Below, in pieces: positions 8,830-17,509 of a DNA stretch of 64,000 nt. The translations under genes and the position numbers were made by a program. Numbering within the stretch: the stretch's first letter is position 1; every line of letters starts with the position of its first letter. Source of the DNA: an uncultured Cytophagales bacterium (GTDB lineage: Bacteria > Bacteroidota > Bacteroidia > Cytophagales > Thermonemataceae); NCBI GenBank assembly GCA_938002655.1, contig CALLAC010000010.1, positions 1 through 64,000 of the forward strand. The letters run 5' to 3'. The notes beneath the pieces are model-generated. The model was not told the DNA's origin. It was given only the letters and a program-made list of their open reading frames with translations, and did not search any database.

Positions 8830-9275
8830 CAAGATTCGGGCATTAAAGTTATTTTCAAAATCTTAAAACGACTTTGCTTTTTATCGTAATAAAATTTTTG
8901 TAATACATCAAAAATATCGTTCCCTCTGAACCACGAAACTTGAACTTTGGTATCGTTTTTTGTATCAATCCACTCAATTTCATAGCTTTCTTGGTTTTTT
9001 TTAAACTCAGTAATATAGCTAATCATATCTTCCAAGATGGCTATCTTGTTATGACCTTTCGTAGAATGGAAAAGGAACTTCTGATTATGCTCACGATTGA
9101 TAGTGATAAGGTCTAACTTAATGAGTGGTATTTTGTTGTCTTGCTTATCTGGTACAACGTTGTAATCAAAGTAAATTTGTGTATCGCTGAGCAGCTCACG
9201 AATCTGATTTTCTAGCTCAATTTCTTTCAGTAATATTTCAGCAGGTTGTTGAATAGCATTATGTCTGTTTTCCAT
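8829..9275 (-). CDS. Hypothetical cytosolic protein coupled to the SpoIIE phosphatase
   Basis: A 148-residue protein that I do not recognise. It has no signal peptide or membrane segment, an N-terminal helical part (LLKEIELENQIRELLSD) and a mixed alpha/beta remainder. Notable stretches are YFDYNVVPDKQDNKIPLIKL, FLFHSTKGHNKIAILEDMI and VQVSWFRGNDIFDVLQKFYY. Its stop codon shares one base with the ATG of the phosphatase gene, so the two are likely translated from one mRNA. By analogy with other PP2C modules it could be a partner or substrate, but it does not look like a STAS domain or a GHKL kinase. That role is inference. Confidence 0.72.
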   Translation of the reverse strand: MENRHNAIQQPAEILLKEIELENQIRELLSDTQIYFDYNVVPDKQDNKIPLIKLDLITINREHNQKFLFHSTKGHNKIAILEDMISYITEFKKNQESYEIEWIDTKNDTKVQVSWFRGNDIFDVLQKFYYDKKQSRFKILKITLMPES

Positions 9276-9460
9276 ATTTTTTCAATAGAGTATGCAAGTA
9301 AAAAAAAATGTTACAAAAAAACAAATTTTTCCTCTCGGTTTAGCAAACAGCAAACTGTAAACTTTCTTTGCACTTTGAGAGTTATTTTAGTATTGTCAAA
9401 CAATTTTACTATTTTTTTGTAATTTTTTTATAGATTGTATAAATTTTTCAAGAATTTTTG

Positions 9461-9468
9461 TATTTTTG
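9461..9468 (+). promoter_or_regulatory. -7 box of the acyl-CoA dehydrogenase gene
   Basis: TATTTTTG at 9461-9468 fits TAnnTTTG, and ATTG at 9434-9437 may serve as an imperfect -33 box with 23-base spacing. This places transcription start downstream of the first possible start codon at 9435 and supports the ATG at 9495. Confidence 0.45.
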
Positions 9469-9494
9469 TATCCAAACACCAAACAACGCTTTTT

Positions 9495-10649
9495 ATGGTA
9501 GCAGAAATTTCAACCAAAAACGAATTATTGCAAGAAATTGCTAGGTCTGTGAGAGATTTTGCCAATCTGCATATTCGCCCAAATGTAATGGAATGGGACG
9601 AAAGTCAGACCTTTCCTGTGGAAGTTTTCAGAAAGTTGGGCGAACTGGGTCTGATGGGAGTACTTGTACCCGAACAATATGGAGGAGCAGGTTTGGGCTA
9701 CAAAGAATATGTAACAGCTATCGTAGAACTTTCCAAAGTAGACCCTTCAATCGGTCTTTCTATGGCGGCACACAATTCGCTTTGCACCAATCATATCTTA
9801 ATGTTTGGCAATGAAGAACAAAAAGCTAAATATTTGCCCAAATTAGCCACAGGCGAATGGATAGGAGCTTGGGGGCTTACCGAACCCAACACAGGCTCCG
9901 ATGCTAGCAATATGCGTACTACTGCTGTGCAAGATGGTGATTATTACATTATCAATGGCTCTAAAAATTTCATTACGCATGGCAAAACAGGCAATGTAGC
10001 CGTGGTAGTTGCACGCACAGGTGAGCCTCGTACTTCTAAAAATTCTACTGCTTTTATTATTGAGCGTGGTACACCAGGATTTTACGCAGGAAAAAAAGAA
10101 AATAAACTCGGTATGCGTGCCTCTGAAACCGCCGAACTTGTTTTTGATAATGTACGCATACATAAAAGCCAAATGCTAGGAAATGTAGGTGAAGGTTTTC
10201 ATCAGGCTATGAAAATTTTGGATGGAGGACGTATCTCTATTGCCGCTCTTTCTGTGGGTATTGCTATTGGAGCTTACGAAGCCGCTGTACAATACGCCAA
10301 AGAAAGACAGCAGTTCGGGCAACCTATCGGTAAATTTCAAGCGATTGCCTTCAAACTCGCCGAAATGGCTACTGAAATTGAAGCCGCTAAATTGCTTACT
10401 TATCAAGCCGCCCAACTCAAAGATGAAGGTTTGCCCGTAACCCAAGCCGCCGCAATGGCTAAATATTATGCTTCCGAAACTTGTGTAAAAGTTTCTAACG
10501 AAGCCGTGCAAATTTTCGGTGGCTACGGCTATACAAAAGATTTTCCCGTAGAAAAGTTCTACCGAGACTCCAAACTGTGCACTATCGGTGAAGGAACTAC
10601 CGAAATACAAAAGTTAGTGATTTCTCGCAATATTCTGAATTTGAAATAA
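9495..10649 (+). CDS. Acyl-CoA dehydrogenase
   Basis: FAD-dependent acyl-CoA dehydrogenase of 384 residues, catalysing alpha,beta-desaturation of an acyl-CoA in fatty-acid or branched-chain amino-acid breakdown. The family signatures are complete: [18 protein letters not shown] (substrate/FAD loop), the [12 protein letters not shown] helix, and [23 protein letters not shown]. The C-terminal [15 protein letters not shown] includes the Glu position used as catalytic base in short-chain enzymes. The start at 9495 (MVAEISTK) is chosen because the -7 box lies at 9461 and the family normally begins near here. A start at 9435 would add 20 residues. Substrate chain length is not predictable; short or medium chain is likely. 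Confidence 0.95.
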   Translation: MVAEISTKNELLQEIARSVRDFANLHIRPNVMEWDESQTFPVEVFRKLGELGLMGVLVPEQYGGAGLGYKEYVTAIVELSKVDPSIGLSMAAHNSLCTNHILMFGNEEQKAKYLPKLATGEWIGAWGLTEPNTGSDASNMRTTAVQDGDYYIINGSKNFITHGKTGNVAVVVARTGEPRTSKNSTAFIIERGTPGFYAGKKENKLGMRASETAELVFDNVRIHKSQMLGNVGEGFHQAMKILDGGRISIAALSVGIAIGAYEAAVQYAKERQQFGQPIGKFQAIAFKLAEMATEIEAAKLLTYQAAQLKDEGLPVTQAAAMAKYYASETCVKVSNEAVQIFGGYGYTKDFPVEKFYRDSKLCTIGEGTTEIQKLVISRNILNLK

Positions 10650-10689
10650 TTAGAAATACTTACTCATCAGCGGCTATTTCAACTACCTC

Positions 10690-10717
10690 ACCTATGAGGT
10701 TTAAAAACCTCATAGGT
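10690..10717. repeat. Palindromic repeat, copy 2 (between convergent genes)
   Basis: ACCTATGAGGTTT at 10690-10702 and AAACCTCATAGGT at 10705-10717 are exact reverse complements around two bases. It lies between the convergent acyl-CoA dehydrogenase and sbcD genes and may also act as a bidirectional terminator. It shares its arms with the palindrome at 1528-1558. Confidence 0.75.
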
Positions 10718-10744
10718 GTTGGGCATACCAAAATACAATAGCTC

Positions 10745-12010
10745 TTAGCTCTTTGCCTCAATTTTTTCTACTATTTCATTAAAGAGTGGTAATAGCTCAT
10801 TACAAAAATCAGCCTCCGAATATCCTGCTTGCATAGCAATTTTAGAAAGTACTTCTTGGGGAGAAATTTCCTGTAAATCACAGAAAACGTACTCCTCAGT
10901 CCAATCGCTTGAATTATTTTTATTGCCCAACTCAATTTTGCATGATAAAACCTCTACACAAGGGTTTTCTTTTAGTTCTTTTTCTAATACTTGTTTAGCG
11001 TCGGGTTGGGGAGAATGCAAAGTTATTTGTACTTCTGCCCAAATCGTTGGAAAAGCAATCAGTTTTTCGTTTATGTTTTTTATTTTATTGCAAACTTCTT
11101 GCAAAGACCCACTAATACGGATAAGTTTGCGATAAAGAACCGAAGGAACTTCGACCGGAATAATATTTTGCAAGTTTTTACCTTCAAAATCTATCAGTAA
11201 CACATATTTTTTGTCGTTTCTTTCGCTAAAACTTAAAGGCAAAGGCGAACCTGAATAACGAATATGATTTTTACCACCTACTATCTGATGGCGGTGTAAA
11301 TGTCCTAGAGCTACGTACTGAAAAAGAGAAGGGAATACAGTGGCAGGTACTTTACCCAAATTACCCGAATAAATCATTTTTTCGGCTTTATTTTCTTCAT
11401 TTTCTTCAGAATGGTGCGAGCAACCTTGTGCAAACAAATGCCCCGTGGCAATCAGAGGAATATTCCTTTCTGCATATCCTTTCTGCTTGATAATTTGAGC
11501 TATTTCAGCATAATGATTATAGATGGACTCTGCAATAGCTCTATTGCGTGTTTCATTATCCATAGCCACTTGGTTGTAGCGGATGTCTTTATCTCTGAGA
11601 AATGGGACAGCGGCAACTACTGCTTGCAAAGTTCCTTGTTTGTTACGAATTTCTATAATGTCCTGTTCTTTATTTTCGTTGGCACCACCTACTATGTGTA
11701 GTTGAAGAATTTTAGCTAATTCTTGCGAAGCATTGAGGCTATAGATAGAGTCGTGGTTGCCTCCTATAATAACTGCATGATGGCAAAACGTTTCTTTTAG
11801 AAGTTTAGCTAAAAACTGATAATACTGCTCTAATGCTTTGTGCGGTGGATTGGCAACATCGAAAATATCGCCTGCAATAATCAACAAATCAACTTTTGCT
11901 TTCTGTATAAGCTCTACAAGCCAATCTAGAAAGTTCTGAAATTCATCCGTTCGTTCTTTATCGTAAAGTTTTTGCCCCAAATGCCAATCGGCAGTATGTA
12001 AAATTCGCAT
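10745..12010 (-). CDS. sbcD: DNA double-strand break repair exonuclease subunit SbcD
   Basis: A 421-residue Mre11-type calcineurin-like nuclease that works with the SbcC ATPase to cleave hairpins and blocked DNA ends. The phosphoesterase motifs run in order: LHTADWHLGQ (metal-binding D and H), IIAGDIFD, VIIGGNHDS, ATGHLFA and ALGHLHRHQ. The C-terminal 130 residues form the SbcC-facing capping part. sbcC is not in the window, although the two are often adjacent. The gene is last in a minus-strand run with glmM, 5 bases downstream of the glmM stop, so co-transcription is likely. Confidence 0.95.
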   Translation of the reverse strand: MRILHTADWHLGQKLYDKERTDEFQNFLDWLVELIQKAKVDLLIIAGDIFDVANPPHKALEQYYQFLAKLLKETFCHHAVIIGGNHDSIYSLNASQELAKILQLHIVGGANENKEQDIIEIRNKQGTLQAVVAAVPFLRDKDIRYNQVAMDNETRNRAIAESIYNHYAEIAQIIKQKGYAERNIPLIATGHLFAQGCSHHSEENEENKAEKMIYSGNLGKVPATVFPSLFQYVALGHLHRHQIVGGKNHIRYSGSPLPLSFSERNDKKYVLLIDFEGKNLQNIIPVEVPSVLYRKLIRISGSLQEVCNKIKNINEKLIAFPTIWAEVQITLHSPQPDAKQVLEKELKENPCVEVLSCKIELGNKNNSSDWTEEYVFCDLQEISPQEVLSKIAMQAGYSEADFCNELLPLFNEIVEKIEAKS

Positions 12011-12015
12011 AGAAG

Positions 12016-13401
12016 CTACTTGATTAACTCTCTGATATCTAGAATTACTTTTTCTGCAAGGTTATCTGCCGTTTGCTGAGTATCGGCTTCGGCATAGATA
12101 CGAATAATAGGCTCGGTATTGCTTTTACGCAAATGTACCCAGGCGTTATCAAAATTTACTTTTAAGCCATCGATACTAGAAACATCAAATTTAGCATATT
12201 TACATTTCATTTTCTCCAAAATTTCATCTACATTGATACCTTCGGAAAGCTCAATTTTATTTTTAGACATGTAAAACTTAGGATAAGTAGCTCTGAGGAT
12301 ACTTGCAGACTTTCCAAATTTGGCTAAATGCGAAAGAAATAAGGCTATTCCTACAAGGGCATCGCGTCCGTAGTGCAAAGCAGGATAAATCACTCCACCA
12401 TTTCCTTCTCCGCCAATAACTGCATTAGTTTGTTTCATCATGTTTACTACATTCACCTCTCCTACTGCCGAAGCAAAGTGTGTTTGCCCATGTTTTTGGG
12501 TAACGATACGCAAGGCTTGTGTAGAAGAAAGATTTGAAACGGTGTTGCCTTTTTGATGTTTGAGTACATAATCAGCAACTGCTACCAGGGTATATTCCTC
12601 GCCAAAGGGCTCGCCGTTTTCGCAAATAAAAGCTAACCTATCCACGTCAGGGTCTACGGCTATACCCAAATCAAAGTTTCCTCTTTCTATTTCTTTGGCA
12701 AACTGAACAAGATGCTCGGGTAAAGGCTCGGGATTATGAGCAAAATGCCCTGTTGGCTCACAATTGAATTCGGTAATTTGTACAACGCCTAACGCATTGA
12801 GCAAAGCAGGAACGGCGAGCCCTCCTACTGAATTGACGGCATCGACTGCAATTTTAAAATTTTTCCGACGGATTGCCTCTACATCAACCAAAGGCAAAGC
12901 CAAAATTTTTTCAATGTGTTTTTGCAAATAACTATTATTTTGCGAGTAGTTCCCTAGATTTTTTACATCTGCAAAATAAAAGTCGCCGTTTTGGGCAATT
13001 TCAAGAACTTCTTCACCATCTTTTGCCGAAATAAACTCTCCACAACTATTGAGCAATTTAAGAGCATTCCATTGCAAAGGATTATGACTGGCCGTAAGAA
13101 TAATTCCCCCAATCGCTTTTTCTTCGGGCACGGCAATTTCTACGGTAGGTGTAGTAGCCAAACCTAAATCTACTACATCAATCCCCAAGCCTTGCAAGGT
13201 AGCCGAAACTAGTTGGGAAAGCATAAGCCCCGAAAGACGAGCATCTCTGCCAATAACTACCTTGTTTTTTTCTGTATTTTTGCTTTTTAGCCAAGTACCA
13301 AAAGCCGCTGTAAAGCGAACAACATCTACTGGAGTAAGGTTTTCACCCACCTTACCACCAATAGTTCCGCGTATACCCGAAATAGATTGAATGAGTGTCA
13401 T
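12016..13401 (-). CDS. glmM: Phosphoglucosamine mutase (alpha-D-phosphohexomutase family)
   Basis: A 461-residue enzyme of the alpha-D-phosphohexomutase family. The N-terminus SISGIRGTIG is typical of GlmM. The phosphoserine loop is ILTASHNPLQWNALK, with Ser at about 105. The metal loop is VDPDVDRLAFI, the sugar-specificity loop GEGNGGVI, and the phosphate-binding loop LRKSNTEPIIRIYAEA. GlmM converts glucosamine-6-phosphate to glucosamine-1-phosphate for UDP-GlcNAc, feeding peptidoglycan and lipid A. A phosphomannomutase assignment cannot be excluded, but the GEGNGG loop and the Bacteroidota pattern favour GlmM. It lies 21 bases after hslU and 5 bases before sbcD in the same direction. Confidence 0.88.
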   Translation of the reverse strand: MTLIQSISGIRGTIGGKVGENLTPVDVVRFTAAFGTWLKSKNTEKNKVVIGRDARLSGLMLSQLVSATLQGLGIDVVDLGLATTPTVEIAVPEEKAIGGIILTASHNPLQWNALKLLNSCGEFISAKDGEEVLEIAQNGDFYFADVKNLGNYSQNNSYLQKHIEKILALPLVDVEAIRRKNFKIAVDAVNSVGGLAVPALLNALGVVQITEFNCEPTGHFAHNPEPLPEHLVQFAKEIERGNFDLGIAVDPDVDRLAFICENGEPFGEEYTLVAVADYVLKHQKGNTVSNLSSTQALRIVTQKHGQTHFASAVGEVNVVNMMKQTNAVIGGEGNGGVIYPALHYGRDALVGIALFLSHLAKFGKSASILRATYPKFYMSKNKIELSEGINVDEILEKMKCKYAKFDVSSIDGLKVNFDNAWVHLRKSNTEPIIRIYAEADTQQTADNLAEKVILDIRELIK

Positions 13402-13422
13402 TTTGTTTAGAATAGTATTGTT

Positions 13423-14790
13423 TTACAGAATATAGTGGCTCAAATCTTTATTTTTTACCAAATGATGTAGTTTTTCGCTTACCATTGAGGCGGTAACTAC
13501 AATTTTAGCAGGCGGCTGAATAGTATCTGGAATTTCAAAGAGAAAATCATTCAAAAGGGTACTCATTACGGTTTGTAAACGACGAGCCCCAATGTTTTCA
13601 ACCTCCACATTGATTTGAAAGGCAATTTCAGCTATTTTTTCAAGAGCTTCATCTTCAAAAGTTATTTCTACCCCTTCTGCCATAAGTAAGGCTTCGTATT
13701 GTTTGGTAAGAGCATTACGAGGCTCTTTGAGAATATGGTAGAAATCATCTTTGGTAAGTGCTTGCAGTTCTACCCGAATAGGAAAACGCCCCTGCAATTC
13801 GGGAATAAGGTCAGATGGTTTGGAAACATGAAAAGCTCCTGCGGCAATGAATAAGATATGGTCGGTTTTTACTACTCCATATTTTGTATTAACAGCACTG
13901 CCCTCTACAATAGGTAGCAAGTCTCTTTGTACGCCTTCTCGGCTCACATCAGGACCTTGCTTCGAACCAGAGGAGGCAATTTTATCAATTTCATCAATAA
14001 AAATAATTCCTGTATTTTCGGCTCTGCGGATAGCTTCTTCTCTCACTTCGTCCATATCAATCATTTTGGATGTTTCTTCTTCCAAAAGAATTTTTTTGGC
14101 TTCGGCAATCGTAACTTTGCGTTTTTTAGTTTTGGTAGGCATAAAATTAGCAAGCATTTCTTGCAAATTCATCATAGACACTTCGTCTATGCCCGAACCC
14201 AAAACACCTACGTTAGAAATAGTTTGTTTGATATCAATTTCAATTTTTCGGTGGTCAAGCTCTCCATTACGAATTTTTTCTCTGAAACGTTCGCGAGTGC
14301 GTTCGTTGAGTTCTAATTCGTCATTTTTTTCTAAATTAAAGCCAACACCTTCACTCATAGGCTTTTTGAGCGGTGGAATAAGAGCGTCTAGAATAATTTC
14401 TTCTACGGCTTCAATAGCTTTTTGTTTGACTTGCTCTTGTTTTTGTTGTTTTACCATACGCACCGCTTGCTCCACCAAATCTCTGACCATACTTTCTACA
14501 TCTCTACCCACATAACCTACTTCTGTAAATTTAGATGCTTCTACTTTGACAAATGGGGCATCGGCGAGCTTTGCCAAACGGCGAGCGATTTCGGTTTTCC
14601 CAACACCTGTCGAGCCTATCATCAGGATATTGTTGGGGATAATTTCATTTTGAATTTCGGCAGGCGAGTTCATTCTACGCCAGCGGTTACGAAGTGCAAT
14701 GGCTACGTTTTTTTTTGCTTCTTTTTGCCCGATGATGTACTTATCTAATTCTGCTACAATCTGTTGGGGTGTGAGCGTTTCTCGGTTCAT
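13423..14790 (-). CDS. hslU: ATP-dependent protease ATPase subunit HslU
   Basis: AAA+ unfoldase of 455 residues that partners the HslV peptidase. It begins with the family helix [17 protein letters not shown]. Walker A is [16 protein letters not shown] at about residues 57-72, followed by the pore loop [17 protein letters not shown]. The intermediate domain covers about 110-240, Walker B is [12 protein letters not shown], sensor sequence [24 protein letters not shown], and the C-terminus ends SHYIL, the tail that docks into HslV. The catalytic partner hslV, usually adjacent, is not in this window. It sits in the trpD-trmH-hslU-glmM-sbcD run. Confidence 0.96.
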   Translation of the reverse strand: MNRETLTPQQIVAELDKYIIGQKEAKKNVAIALRNRWRRMNSPAEIQNEIIPNNILMIGSTGVGKTEIARRLAKLADAPFVKVEASKFTEVGYVGRDVESMVRDLVEQAVRMVKQQKQEQVKQKAIEAVEEIILDALIPPLKKPMSEGVGFNLEKNDELELNERTRERFREKIRNGELDHRKIEIDIKQTISNVGVLGSGIDEVSMMNLQEMLANFMPTKTKKRKVTIAEAKKILLEEETSKMIDMDEVREEAIRRAENTGIIFIDEIDKIASSGSKQGPDVSREGVQRDLLPIVEGSAVNTKYGVVKTDHILFIAAGAFHVSKPSDLIPELQGRFPIRVELQALTKDDFYHILKEPRNALTKQYEALLMAEGVEITFEDEALEKIAEIAFQINVEVENIGARRLQTVMSTLLNDFLFEIPDTIQPPAKIVVTASMVSEKLHHLVKNKDLSHYIL

Positions 14791-14835
14791 AGTTTATTTT
14801 TATAAAATAAGAGGCAAATTTAGAGATTTTTTACA

Positions 14836-15369
14836 TTAGGTACGTAATTTATGCTGTAAAAAATGCCACATCACAATTCCTGCACTTACAGCAACATTGA
14901 GGGAGTGTTTGGTGCCAAATTGCGGAATTTCCAAAGCCACATCTGTTAGTTCTATTGCTTCGGGGCTTACCCCTAACACTTCGTTTCCAAAGATTAAGGC
15001 ATACTTTTTTTGCAGTTCTACACGAAACTTTTCCAAAGAAATGCTTTGGTCTGTTTGCTCTACGCTGATAATAACATAATTTTGATTTTTTAAGTTTAGC
15101 AAAACTTCCCTAATCTGCTCATAATATTCCCAAGCTACCGTTTGGGTAGCTCCGAGAGCAGTTTTTTGAATTTCCCGATTAGGAGGCGTACCTGTGATGC
15201 CACAGAGATAAATCTTTTCAACAGCAAAAGCATCGGCAGTACGAAAAAAAGAACCTACATTATGCAGGCTACGGATATTATCTAAAATCAGCACCCAAGG
15301 ATTTTTAGGTAAATTTTGAAACTGCTCGCCGCTTACTCTCTGAATTTCTGACGTTTCTAATTTTCTCAT
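14836..15369 (-). CDS. TrmH/SpoU-family RNA 2'-O-methyltransferase
   Basis: A 177-residue SPOUT methyltransferase that methylates ribose 2'-OH in tRNA or rRNA using SAM in a trefoil knot. Motif 1 is LDNIRSLHNVGSFFRTADAF (Asn/Arg), motif 2 is ALIFGNEVLGVS and motif 3 is IPQFGTKHSLNVAVSAGIVM. It lacks the N-terminal substrate-binding domain of RlmB, so it is the minimal catalytic core. TrmL- or TrmH-like tRNA action is plausible but the target cannot be fixed. It lies between trpD and hslU in the same orientation with gaps of 33 and 45 bases. Confidence 0.88.
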   Translation of the reverse strand: MRKLETSEIQRVSGEQFQNLPKNPWVLILDNIRSLHNVGSFFRTADAFAVEKIYLCGITGTPPNREIQKTALGATQTVAWEYYEQIREVLLNLKNQNYVIISVEQTDQSISLEKFRVELQKKYALIFGNEVLGVSPEAIELTDVALEIPQFGTKHSLNVAVSAGIVMWHFLQHKLRT

Positions 15370-15402
15370 AGTTCAAAAGTTCCAAGTTTTATTTAGCGAT
15401 AG

Positions 15403-16398
15403 TCAAGATTTTGCTACTTCTTGCAAGGCTCTAAAACATTGCCAAGCCTTTCCACTTTCAAGGCTTTCTTTTGCCATTTCCCAACATTCTGAAAGCGTTT
15501 TATGCGGATTAGCTGTTTGCAGAGCCATTGAAGCATTCGCAAGCACTACGTTTTTTTGAGCTTCGGTGCCTTTATTTTGTAATACATTCAGAAAAATTTG
15601 TGCCGATGCCTCTATGGTTTCTCCGCCGAAAATTTCTTCTTGCCGAATAGTTTTAGCGAAAACATTTGGCGAGAAAATTTGTTCTTGATTGCGTGCATAT
15701 ACCTTACAATCGGCAGTGAGAGAAATTTCATCATAACCATCAAGGCTATGAATGATACTGAAATTCTTATTCGTTTTTTGGTATAAATAGGCATACAAGC
15801 GAGCCAGTTCCAAATTGAAAACACCTACCATTTGGTTTTTCGGAAAAGCAGGATTGACCATCGGTCCGAGCATATTAAAAAAAGTTTTTACGCCTAAATC
15901 TTTACGGATAGGGGCAACGTTCTTCATCGCAGGGTGAAAAAGTGGAGCATGCAAAATGCAAATATTTGCCTTTTCTAACTGCTTTTCAAGCAAAGTTTTT
16001 TCATTAGTAAATTTTATTCCAAAATATTCCAAAATATTAGAGCTTCCGCATAAAGACGAAACTCCATAATTGCCGTGTTTGGCAACCGCCTGCTTCGCCC
16101 CCGCTACTACAAAAGAGGCAAGCGTAGAAATATTGAAAGTATTTTTGGCATCTCCACCTGTTCCACAAAGGTCTATGGGATTGTAATGGCTCAAATCTAA
16201 GGCTATACAAAGGTCTAACATTGCATCGCGAAAACCTTCCAACTCTTCTACCGTGATGCTTCTCATCAGGTACACTGTCATAAAGGCGGAAATTTGAGCA
16301 TTGTTATATTTGCCTTGGGCAATATTTTTGAGTATTTCTTGGGCTTGCTGTTTGGAAAGCGTTTTGTGTTCGAATAGGTGTAAAAGAATTTCTTTCAT
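15403..16398 (-). CDS. trpD: Anthranilate phosphoribosyltransferase
   Basis: A 331-residue enzyme joining anthranilate to phosphoribosyl pyrophosphate, the second step of tryptophan synthesis. The PRPP motif is IDLCGTGGDAKNTFNISTLA. The anthranilate/pyrophosphate region is VAKHGNYGVSSLCGS, and the metal-binding and closing loop is NMLGPMVNPAFPKNQMVGV. SLDGYDEISLT completes the signature. No other trp gene is nearby, so the pathway is split across the chromosome. The gene heads a minus-strand run with an RNA methyltransferase, hslU, glmM and sbcD; no attenuator-like leader was recognised. Confidence 0.95.
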   Translation of the reverse strand: MKEILLHLFEHKTLSKQQAQEILKNIAQGKYNNAQISAFMTVYLMRSITVEELEGFRDAMLDLCIALDLSHYNPIDLCGTGGDAKNTFNISTLASFVVAGAKQAVAKHGNYGVSSLCGSSNILEYFGIKFTNEKTLLEKQLEKANICILHAPLFHPAMKNVAPIRKDLGVKTFFNMLGPMVNPAFPKNQMVGVFNLELARLYAYLYQKTNKNFSIIHSLDGYDEISLTADCKVYARNQEQIFSPNVFAKTIRQEEIFGGETIEASAQIFLNVLQNKGTEAQKNVVLANASMALQTANPHKTLSECWEMAKESLESGKAWQCFRALQEVAKS

Positions 16399-16464
16399 TG
16401 CAAAATCTTTGAAAAACTTGCCAAAGGTACAGAAAAATTATAAATTAGCACAAAAACTATTCCA

Positions 16465-17469
16465 ATGGGTAAAATTATCAAATGGACTTTTCGCATATTC
16501 TTGATAGTGTTGGCTATTCGTATTTTTGCCCCCGAAAGTACAATCTATCAGACAATAGCACCTATTACTGAACCAATTTTTGAAGGTATTTTAGAGAGTT
16601 TATTAAAAATTATAAATGACGATAATACGAAAAACGCTGTTCAGGAAATAAAGAATGAACGAAAAAATCAGATAGAGATTGTTGAAGAAACAGCTGAAAA
16701 TCAAGGAAACGACAATAGCTTTGAAGATTACAGCCAAGTGCAAGAGTTTGATGCTGTACTTCCTTGCCAAAGCCGCATACAGCACGTTACACATCTGCAC
16801 GAATGGAATACCGCAAGCAATAATTATTTCAGAGCCAAGTTTACTATTCTACCTCGCGAGGCTTGCGAATCAGAAAATTATCGTGAACAAATGCCCGAAC
16901 CTATCTCCGATGGCTCTACCAAAGATTACTACGGCAAAGTATATTTACAACTTATCAGAGAGTGCCGCCCTAAACTGGATAGAATTATTCGTACCTATGA
17001 AAAAATTGGCCAAAAGTATAAGCTAAACTATTATCAGTTTGCTGAAATGATAGTGGCTTCGGTACAAGAAATTCCCTATGTACTTCTACACCCTGAAAGT
17101 TGCTACAAAGCCAAACAATGGGGCGGCTTTATGAGTAGCTATCACGAGAAAGGTGGAGAATGTTTGCCTGATATTCGTTTTGGGCTTACTTCCCCTACCG
17201 AGTTTTTTTACAACTTCAAAGGTGATTGCGACACCAGAACAGTATTTCTTTATACTATTCTTGCTCATTTTGGGTATAATGTAGCGATTTTTGTAAGTAA
17301 TACGCACTGCCTTTTGGGCATACATCTGCCAAATGCTTATGGCGATTACCTCACCTATAAAGGCAAAAAATACTTTTTTTGGGAAACTACTGCCAAAGGC
17401 TTTCCTCCTGGTGTGTTACCCAATGAATTCAAAAACGATTTTTGGAATATAGCCCTTGTAAAGCCTTAA
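16465..17469 (+). CDS. Membrane-anchored transglutaminase-like protein
   Basis: A 334-residue protein with one N-terminal transmembrane segment (about 6-22) and no signal cleavage site, so it is probably an inner-membrane protein with a periplasmic domain. A low-complexity acidic linker (about 52-92) precedes the folded part. The C-terminal 80 residues carry a transglutaminase-like triad: Cys255 in FKGDCDTRTVFLY, His281 in SNTHCLLGI and Glu307 in FFWETTAKG. Related bacterial proteins are cysteine proteases or inactive scaffolds; which applies is unknown. Extra cysteines (101, 134, 167, 213, 233) could form disulfides. It is separated by 40 bases from the downstream flippase gene. Confidence 0.75.
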   Translation: MGKIIKWTFRIFLIVLAIRIFAPESTIYQTIAPITEPIFEGILESLLKIINDDNTKNAVQEIKNERKNQIEIVEETAENQGNDNSFEDYSQVQEFDAVLPCQSRIQHVTHLHEWNTASNNYFRAKFTILPREACESENYREQMPEPISDGSTKDYYGKVYLQLIRECRPKLDRIIRTYEKIGQKYKLNYYQFAEMIVASVQEIPYVLLHPESCYKAKQWGGFMSSYHEKGGECLPDIRFGLTSPTEFFYNFKGDCDTRTVFLYTILAHFGYNVAIFVSNTHCLLGIHLPNAYGDYLTYKGKKYFFWETTAKGFPPGVLPNEFKNDFWNIALVKP

Positions 17470-17509
17470 TCGATCTACCTTTTCAAACCTTCGAATTCTT
17501 CGTATTGCT

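Noticed and set aside
13847-14515. 222-codon plus-strand open frame
   Set aside because: It lies entirely antisense to hslU, whose motifs are complete, and has a serine/isoleucine-rich composition typical of an antisense shadow.
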